Source: Apium graveolens (Eukaryota; Streptophyta; Magnoliopsida; Apiales; Apiaceae). From it: DNA of 64,000 nt. Position numbers and translations under genes: made by a program. Location: positions 82,719,742 to 82,783,741 of the forward strand of contig NC_133647.1 in NCBI RefSeq assembly GCF_009905375.1, written 5' to 3'. Below the pieces are notes generated by a model. The model was given only the letters and a program-made list of their open reading frames with translations. It made no database searches and had not been told where the DNA came from. This document shows, piece by piece, positions 57,307 to 64,000 of the stretch (its first letter is position 1; every line of letters starts with the position of its first letter).

Positions 57307-58659
57307 ATGAGCAGGAAGGATGTTGGAGTAAAAATTACTTTTCTGGATAAAGATAACTATCATCATTGGAAGGTGAAAATGCACCTGCATCTTCTCTCTC
57401 AAGATGAAAGGCATGTTGATTGCATTGAGAAAGGCCCTCATGTTCCTCGAAGAGCTGCTACAGATGTTGAAGAAGCTGTAGGCAATGAGCAAAGCATTCC
57501 AAAGCCACTATCAGAATGGACAGATGAAGATATTGAGCAAGTGCACAAAGATAAAAAGGCTATGAACATTTTGTTCAATGGTCTTGATGGAGATATGCTT
57601 GACAATGTTATCAATTATAAATCTGCTAAGGATATTTGGGATACAATTCAAATCATATGTGATGGAACTGAACAAGTTAGGGAAAGCAAGATGCAACTTC
57701 TAATCCAGCAGTATGAGCACTTTCTTGGTAAACACAGTGAATCTTTGAGTGACATTTTTAGTAGGTTTCAAAAATTGCTAAATGCATTGAAACTGCATGG
57801 AAGAGTCAATCAGACAAGAGATTCTAATATGAAATTCCTTAGATCTCTACCAAAAGACTGGAAGCATATGACTGTCTCTCTTAGAAACTCTCAAGATTAT
57901 AAGGAGTTTACTTTAGAAAGACTGTATAGCATTCTAAAAACTTATGACCTTGAGTTGGAACAAGATGAGCAGATAGAAAAAGGAAGGAAGAAAGGAGGAT
58001 CTATTGCATTGGTAGCTGAAAAAGAGAGAGTGAAAGAGATGAAGGTTGAAGATGTGGAATTTGCACCAAACTCAAGGATTTGTAAAGGAAAAGGAAAAGG
58101 GCTAATGGCTGAGCATGAAGAGCATCTCAGTCAGGATGAAATGGAGGTCATAGATGAACATCTAGCTTTCCTATCAAGAAGATTTTCCAAGCTCAAATTC
58201 AAAAATAATTTTGGAGCAACCAGGCCAAATAGAAACATGGTAGATAAATCTAAATAAAAGTGTTTCAAATGTGGCTTGGGTGGTCATTTTACCAATGAAT
58301 GCAGAAATCCCGAGTCTGAGAAAAAGAAGTTTGAGCATGTGGATTACAAAAAGAAGTAGTTTGAAATGCTCAACCAAAAGGAAAGGGCCTTTCTAACTCA
58401 AGAAAATGACTGGGCAGCTGATGGGGTAGATGAAGATGAAGAAACAAGCTATGTCAACTTAGCCCTAATGGCCAAATCAAATGAAACAAAAGTCAGTTCT
58501 TCAAGCAATCGGGTAATCACTACTAATCTAGCATACCTTTCTAAAGATGAGTGTAATGATCCTATTAATGACATGTCAACAAAATTATATCACTTGCGTG
58601 TAACACTTAAATCACTCACTAAAGAAACCACAAAAATTAAAGATAATTATCTATTTTAA
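57307..58659 (+). CDS. gag: Copia element 3 gag with two in-frame stops
   Basis: First 316 codons are open: ITFLDKDNYHHWKVKMHLHL is the gag start (DUF4219/UBN2-like), AKDIWDTIQIICDGT and KFLRSLPKDWKHMTVSLRN are core motifs. TAA at 58255-58257 falls just before the zinc knuckle CFKCGLGGHFTNEC (58261-58302), which is in the same frame; a second stop, TAG, is at 58357. After it the frame continues with acidic DGVDEDEETSYVNLALMA and NDMSTKLYHLRVTLKSLTKE to 58659. Produces particle protein in intact relatives. Better preserved than gag of element 2. Confidence 0.85.
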
Positions 58660-59645
58660 GTGAGAGAAATACGGTGTTAGAAACTCAATTTGTTGAGTTT
58701 GAGAAACTGTAGATAAAGTGTAAGATTGCAAAAGATGAATTAACTAAATCCTTGAGAAAAGAGGAAATTTTGAGAAAACAACTTGAACGAGAGCAAGAGG
58801 TAATCAAGGCTTGGAAATCATCAAGACATGTAAGTGCCCAAATTGCTAAGATTCAAGGTATAGAATTATTCTATGAAGAAACCTGGAAAAAGAGCAAGGA
58901 GAAACTGGGTTCGGAGTTGGTAGAAGGATTATCGACGGATGTGGAATTAGTGGATGATGAAGTTTATCCGTCGAAAGATAAAAGTAATTATCCATTAAAA
59001 AATAAGTATGCTCATCCGTTGAAAGAACAGAACCTAATTAGCAAAGCCAAACTAGCTAAACTCAATGAGAAATATGGATCCGTTTCCAAGAACTTTGTTA
59101 CAGGAGAATCAAGTCAAGTCAAGGAGAACAAAAGAGTCAATGTGGGACATATGCCAATGAAGCAACTAAATGACAGATTGGAGAAAATTTAGGTCAAGGC
59201 AGACTCCAAAAGGAAAAATATAGAAATGGGAAAGTAAGAATTAACAAATATAACAACTATACACCTGATAAATATACACCTAGAAAAATTTGTGTTAAGT
59301 GTGGTAGTGTTAATCATTTGTCTGTTAATTAAAAATCTGCTATGCCTACACCCATGTCTTCACCTCCTTCATTTCCCAACATGACCACATTGCCTATAAA
59401 TTTTATGCCTGCACAAAATTTGAATGCACAATTTGCTAATATGCCACAAAACCCTTACTATGCTGCATTCAATATGCCTCAAAATAGCATGCCATACTGA
59501 AATAACATATTTGCACATAACATACCATTTCATGTTAACCAACCTGTGCATAATAATTCTGCTACTATGAATGGTTTTTAAAGCCCTACTCTAATGACCA
59601 AGGTTGAATCTCTATCACCTAAGTCAAATGAGGAAAAACATATAG
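58660..59645 (+). pseudogene. Copia element 3, coiled-coil and second knuckle region
   Basis: Coiled-coil run KDELTKSLRKEEILRKQLER near 58730, then a segment of repeated short blocks coded by CATCCGTTGAAAG-like motifs (SKDKSNYPLKN, YAHPLKEQ; 58935-59030). After TAG at 59190 a frame with CVKCGSVNHLSVN (second knuckle, last Cys replaced by a stop) and a Met/Pro/Asn-rich stretch follows. Several stops. Confidence 0.65.
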
Positions 59646-59648
59646 AGT

Positions 59649-60242
59649 CTACAATCTTAGAACCAACATTGTTATGGAATCTATACATGTTGTGTTTGAT
59701 GATAAGAAGATTGAAGGACTACAAGATGAAGGTTTCAATAAAAGCCTTAAATTTTACAATGTTGAGATGAACTGTGATGATAGTGATGATGAAAGTGATC
59801 AAGAAATAATTTTTAAGGGAAATGCAGAAAAGTAAGCAACAAATGAAGCACAGAATTCCACATCCATCGAAAGACATGGTGCATCATCCGTTGAGAGACA
59901 AACTGCATCATCCGTCAAAAGGCAAAATTCAACGTCCGTTGAGCTATCAATTGGAGTTGAAAGTCATTTTAAATCACACACAGAAAGGACCCAACTTCAA
60001 GTCAAAGATCCACAAACTCAGGGGGAGTTTCTTCTAATCAAAACTTAGTCACACATAAAGATAACTTTGAGGCCTCTTCATCTAGAGCTAATCTACCACA
60101 ACAAAGGAAATGGACTAGAGATCACCCATTTGAACTAATCATTGGTGATGCATCTTTAAGAGTGCAAAAAAGGAAAGCAACTCAAGATGAATGTATATAT
60201 AGCAGCGTCTTGTCATAAGAAGAGCCAAAGAAGGTAGAATAA
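59649..60242 (+). pseudogene. Copia element 3, integrase end and RT linker after a deletion
   Basis: VYNLRTNIVMESIHVVFDDK near 59650 is the post-integrase block, joined directly to the gag/knuckle region, so protease and the integrase core are gone. Four CATCC-G-TTGA/TCGA motif copies follow (59868-59946). RKWTRDHPFELIIGD near 60115 and KRKATQDECIYSSVLS match the linker [15 protein letters not shown] and [16 protein letters not shown] in element 2. It breaks off after KKVE-AL at the start of RT. Confidence 0.75.
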
Positions 60243-60366
60243 GCTTTGCTGGGTCTATGGGTCCTGGGTTTGCATTCTGGTTTGTATCATCTTGGTTGTT
60301 ATTATTGTTGTTATTGGTTTCTTCATTCTGGGTGTTGGTGTGGGTATTTCTTCTGAGAGGAATTTT
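60243..60366 (-). pseudogene. Gag continuation (candidate exon 2) of the minus-strand gypsy element
   Basis: Downstream of TTCTTTACAG on the minus strand the frame is open for about 41 codons: KIPLRRNTHTNTQNEE, an Asn run (NNNNNN) and NANPGPIDPA. This kind of RRN...N-rich...DPA segment precedes the capsid-like domain in Tekay-type gags. It is cut at 60243. Confidence 0.5.
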
Positions 60367-60821
60367 CTGTAAAGAATCAAATAACTTATTTAGCTTTTAA
60401 ACCAAATTCTTTGCAGAAAAGAAAAGTTTTGTAAAACAGAAATATTTCTTTTTGAAAACAGTTGTAACTAGGTAAATTGCATGCTACTTTACATAATATA
60501 AACAGTTATGAAAAACAGGGTACATGGTATCACAGGGGTATAACTGGTGCAATAAATAAGGTAAAGTAAAACAGGTGCAGTAAAATGAATGACAATACTG
60601 GAAAGGAAAGGTGCTGATATATATAGATCAAAAGTTTTGGGTAGTACAAGCGTAAAGATGCTTCGAAAGTAAAAGCAAAAGGGTAAAACAACCTACTCAC
60701 TAGTCAGCATAGCTAGTCTATAAATACAATTCAAAAGTCTACTGACACACACTACACACTACTGTCCATACTACATAACCATCACAATACTGCTCAGCAT
60801 TTCTATCTCTGGATCTCTGAC
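60367..60821 (-). other. Non-coding gap in gag, candidate intron
   Basis: AT-rich, stops in all frames, ending in a pyrimidine-rich TTTGATTCTTTACAG acceptor-like site directly before the N-rich gag segment. The donor is less clear: GAG/GTGATGG at 60873/60872 lies inside the open frame and no better GT lies near the stop. Confidence 0.4.
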
Positions 60822-61340
60822 TCAACTCCAAGAAAACTCTGGTCCTGCCAGCCTCTCAAAGTCCTCCATCACCTCAGTAGCCCAGCCCATCAGTGCATTA
60901 GGGCCTCTGCCAGGTAGTGTAGCTCCATGTAGCCTAACCTCAAGAACCCTCCGTGTCACATGAATCTCCTCTCGAAGCTCCCTCACACCAAGATCAACAT
61001 CAGTAGTTCTAATGATATGTTGTAGCTCTCTGATCTGGGCCAACAAGGAATCACGCTCCAACAGAAGAGCCTCATACCGGTAGTAAGGAACTAGGGGCAA
61101 TGTAGACTGGAATGGGGCACTTGCAACTGAATGCCCAATGGAATCTGAATCAGCTGGTGGGGGTCCTCTGATAGGTGGCCTCATGCCTGGAGGTGGAATA
61201 GCCTGTAATAGTACAGGCTGCAACACAGGTGGAGGTAGTATAGCCAACACTGGTGGAACAACATGACGTGGATCCGAAGACGGTCCTCCAACTGAAGGCT
61301 CTGAGTAATCAGCTGATACGGGAATAAAAGAGTCGGCCAT
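60822..61340 (-). CDS. gag: Gag N-terminal part of the minus-strand gypsy element
   Basis: 172 codons from MADSFIPVSADYSEPSVG, about 180 bp after the primer site. Pro-rich middle (PPPVLQPVLLQAIPPPGM), then a helical stretch YRYEALLLERDSLLAQIREL and LREEIHVTRRVLEVRLHG typical of Tekay gag N-termini, ending PEFSWS then TGA. The related but broken copy is at 23979. The capsid-like core and zinc knuckle are not here; a likely continuation begins at 60366 after a candidate intron with donor GTGATG at 60872 or an unplaced later donor. Confidence 0.7.
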   Translation of the reverse strand: MADSFIPVSADYSEPSVGGPSSDPRHVVPPVLAILPPPVLQPVLLQAIPPPGMRPPIRGPPPADSDSIGHSVASAPFQSTLPLVPYYRYEALLLERDSLLAQIRELQHIIRTTDVDLGVRELREEIHVTRRVLEVRLHGATLPGRGPNALMGWATEVMEDFERLAGPEFSWS

Positions 61341-61516
61341 CGCTGCTATCTGAAATCATATCGCAATATAAGAATCTTGAACCATGATGCGAATCATACT
61401 AATACCTGTTATACCGAAGCACTCAACCTCTCGATGTTCTATCTTTCTATTCCTTACTTCTAATCCTAACCCTCTACCCATTCCCGTCAACCTAGGCTTG
61501 TGTCAGTGACTTATAA

Positions 61517-61534
61517 CCTGTAGCTCTGATACCA
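61517..61534 (-). promoter_or_regulatory. Primer binding site of the minus-strand gypsy element
   Basis: On the minus strand TGGTATCAGAGCTACAGG follows the LTR end by four bases; initiator methionine tRNA type, without the changes seen in the copy at 23787. Confidence 0.92.
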
Positions 61535-61538
61535 GACC

Positions 61539-64000
61539 TGTGGCGCCCTCCAAACCCGGGTCAGAAGTTTGGGGTCCACACACATACACCTTATTTATAA
61601 CCTGCTTATAACAATAATAAAGATAATAATAATATACAGTGACCCTACTTATCAACTACCACGGATCACAACAGGTTAAAGTATACACACAAGCCAACCA
61701 CACTTACTTATATTACAAACCGTTCAAATCCCAACTATCCAACTCAGAACTGAGTATTAAACATTATTACAAACTTTTTACAAACTTAAATATTTCAAAA
61801 GAAGCCTACTAGCTCAACTCGATCAACCTGAACCCCTAGCTCTCGCGCTGGACTGGGGATCCTCGGTACCAACCGGTTCCTTCTTAACTGGAAAATAACA
61901 TAAACAACATCGCACAAATGAGCTAACTAGCTTAGCAAGTCACAATGACAAAACTGAGAATAATGATCATCAGGGAAATATGGTTATGATATCAAGTGAA
62001 CAATGGATTATGATTTAGAATTGGATATTATATTTTCATTTTAAAAACCAAGGTTAGGCTGCTGATCAGTCACGCACTAACCTCGAGCAAAGCACACAAC
62101 ACTGCTCTAACTACTGGATCCAAGGCACACATTGGCCTAACTTGTCCATTATATGGTCTGACCACGAATCTGGTCCATAATTTTATAAAAACAATCCAAT
62201 TCTACCATAATAACGGAATAAACAGTAATAAACAATAACAGGATCATTAACAACATTGGACGTTCAATAATGAAAATGGTTTCAATCTGTATAAAGATCC
62301 ATATGACATTTCCAAAGCTTGGCTGTTAGGTAATGAAAGAATTGGATAAAAAAGGAATCAACATTTCAGGGTTCCAAGGATTTGGTCTTTTAAATCATAA
62401 GATACAATGGTTTGAATGTGTACGCAATTTGGTTCAGTGTTTAATATTTAGTTTGTATGTATTTGTGGAGTAGTATCGTATATTCGAGGTTCGTATTTGG
62501 GTACACAACAATCAATAGTCTGGAAAGAATCAGGTTTATGGCTCAAGATCAATAACTGGAATCAAGGTTTAGGGTTCAGTGCTTCAAAGCACTTGCAATA
62601 TAAAACAGGAATATCAATCACTACAATATCTCGAGAAAGTTCAGAACACTTGCCTGATACTAGCTTACTACACTACACTTGCTCTCAATCACCACTGTTT
62701 TACTCCTTGACTATCTGTTTCCCTTTCCTACGCCTTGCCTCTTCTGCTCACATATCATAAGCATCTATCAATATTTAACTCATACGATTCTATTCGACAC
62801 ATACTTCTATCTACCCTTCGTTTCACCCAAATCCGATTAACGGATTGAAAGTTACGCAATAAACAAGTAAACATCGAATATATAGACCGACAGTTAACCA
62901 ACAAGTCACATATAACACATAACACGTCACATAATCAATGATATATCATTTATAAAGAAGTCTCTGGTCATAAATAGGCTTTCAGATATTTAAAATGATT
63001 TTTAAAACATTTTTCGGAATTAAAACAGATCGTTGAATCAATTTCGAAGTAGTAAATAGGGTTCGGTTGACCAATTCTGGCTTCAAAACAATTTCGTAAT
63101 AATTATCGATCCTTGAAAACAATTTAAAATAATATTTTAAAGCTCGAAACTATTTTTCGGAATTTTTAAATCATTTTTAAATAATTAAATCTAATTAAAT
63201 AATTAATTAAAATCAATTAATAATTAATTAAATCAATTAATCTATCAATTTTTGAATTAATTGACCAATTAATTAATTAAAAATTAACTGAAATTAATTA
63301 ACTAATTAATTCAGATTTATTTTTGAATTAAAAATAATTTTCGGAATTAAAATAATAATTTTTGGAATTTTCGTAAATTAAAATCAAATTTTTATAATTA
63401 CAATAAATAGGAAATATAATTTTTAAATATTTTTAAAACAGGAATCCAAAATTTGCATGTTCTGGAAATCTCAGGGACCTAACCGTTTCTTCCCCAAAAG
63501 ATAAGGTACCAAACTGCAATTTTACAACCCCCGTCGCCGGACAAATAAAGGGGTAGCCGGAGAACACGATTCCGGCACAACCACAAGCTCCAGATCACAT
63601 CTACAGACAACCAGGAACTTATTCATGCAATCAAATCATTCAAATAACCCCAGACTTGGCCGAAAATTGGCCAAGAACATCGCCGGTTTCCGGCGAACTT
63701 CGGAAATTTTCAAAACACAACAACCTTCGATTCAGACATCCTCTGTTAACGAGCTATATACCAATCGATTGCAAATTTCATAAGGAACATAATCCACTAT
63801 AAATCAACAGCTAATAACCCCTAAATCAAAGAACCCCAAATTTCAATTGAAAACATTCATACGGGTTATAAACCCTAATTTTAAAATTCGAGAATTAAAC
63901 CCACTTTTGAGCATGTTATTGAACTCCAAATCAGACGTATGACATATGAAAATCATCAGCAAAACAAGCTCTACAACATGCAAGCATCAAATCATACAAA
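61539..64000 (-). mobile_element. Gypsy LTR, minus strand, 2.46 kb visible, runs off the window
   Basis: Ends (minus strand) GACCCGGGTTTGGAGGGCG then CCACA at 61539. Its bases line up with the solo LTR at 25396-28834 over the whole visible length with near-equal spacing: base 64000 corresponds to about 26368. The remaining kilobase or so, with the TATA region and LTR start, should lie beyond the right edge. Short frames in it are not genes. Confidence 0.9.

Larger units (their letters stand above)
57249..60242 (+). mobile_element. Copia element 3 (SIRE-like), internally deleted and truncated
   Basis: Primer site, nearly intact gag, then a jump from the nucleocapsid region to the integrase end near 59649. 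The remnant stops at the start of RT, where a minus-strand gypsy fragment begins. Confidence 0.8.
60243..64000 (-). mobile_element. Gypsy element fragment, minus strand, LTR-primer site-gag start
   Basis: From right to left: LTR (continuing past the window edge), primer site, gag start. Same family as the solo LTR at 25396-28834. The left edge cuts gag exon 2 and abuts the copia RT linker; no LTR or duplication is present at the junction, so it is a truncation or rearrangement. Confidence 0.85.

Noticed and set aside
44206..61534. TGGTATCAGAGC segments as tRNA gene ends
   Set aside because: They lie directly after LTR ends and are primer sites; no cloverleaf sequence surrounds them.
1..64000. 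A complete host gene or non-coding RNA gene
   Set aside because: Both strands were scanned by eye; everything coding that I recognise is retrotransposon sequence or the captured ADF fragment.

Overview
The window is plant nuclear DNA made almost entirely of nested transposable elements. I see no complete host gene; the only host coding sequence I recognise is a fragment carried by a DNA transposon. The evidence for a flowering plant is Ty3/gypsy Tat and chromodomain elements, SIRE-like Ty1/copia elements, a CACTA transposon, initiator-Met-tRNA primer sites and plant-type TATA boxes and introns. I cannot place the species; a eudicot with a repeat-rich genome is the most I would infer.

Layout. 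1-10405 is a Tat/Retand-lineage gypsy element entering from the left edge: gag end, a 1539-codon pol with a second, acquired RNase H, a 78-bp tandem array, an extra gene on the opposite strand with its own promoter and three introns, a 77-bp tandem array, and the 3' LTR. It interrupts what looks like the 5' LTR of a decayed chromovirus (10406-14390). 14391-41185 is the 3' part of a SIRE-like copia element (env-like ORF, 3' LTR), split at 15815/36476 by a complete gypsy element (15821-36470, 3.55-kb LTRs, target duplication GAAGG). That gypsy element was hit by a 4.4-kb CACTA transposon in its 5' LTR (16238-20645, duplication GCG/ACG) and by a related solo LTR in gag (25396-28834). The CACTA element holds a minus-strand fragment of an actin-depolymerizing factor gene.

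41186-44150 is unassigned sequence followed by a very old copia pol. 44205-57246 is a second SIRE-like copia element with recognisable gag, protease, integrase, RT and RNase H, a gag-disrupting minus-strand solo LTR (45173-46750), and past pol a compact promoter-ORF-terminator cassette and an env-like region. Its 3' LTR (56645-57246) is followed directly by the primer site and gag of a third copia element (57249-60242), which has lost protease and most of integrase. 60243-64000 is a minus-strand gypsy fragment of the solo-LTR family: LTR, primer site and the start of gag.

Inferred order: chromovirus and SIRE remnants are old; the GAAGG gypsy landed in the SIRE remnant, then CACTA and the solo LTR landed in it. 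The Tat element is the youngest-looking, with one nonsense codon in gag-pol and one in the antisense gene. Most readable inactivating changes in the window are compatible with C-to-T or G-to-A changes.
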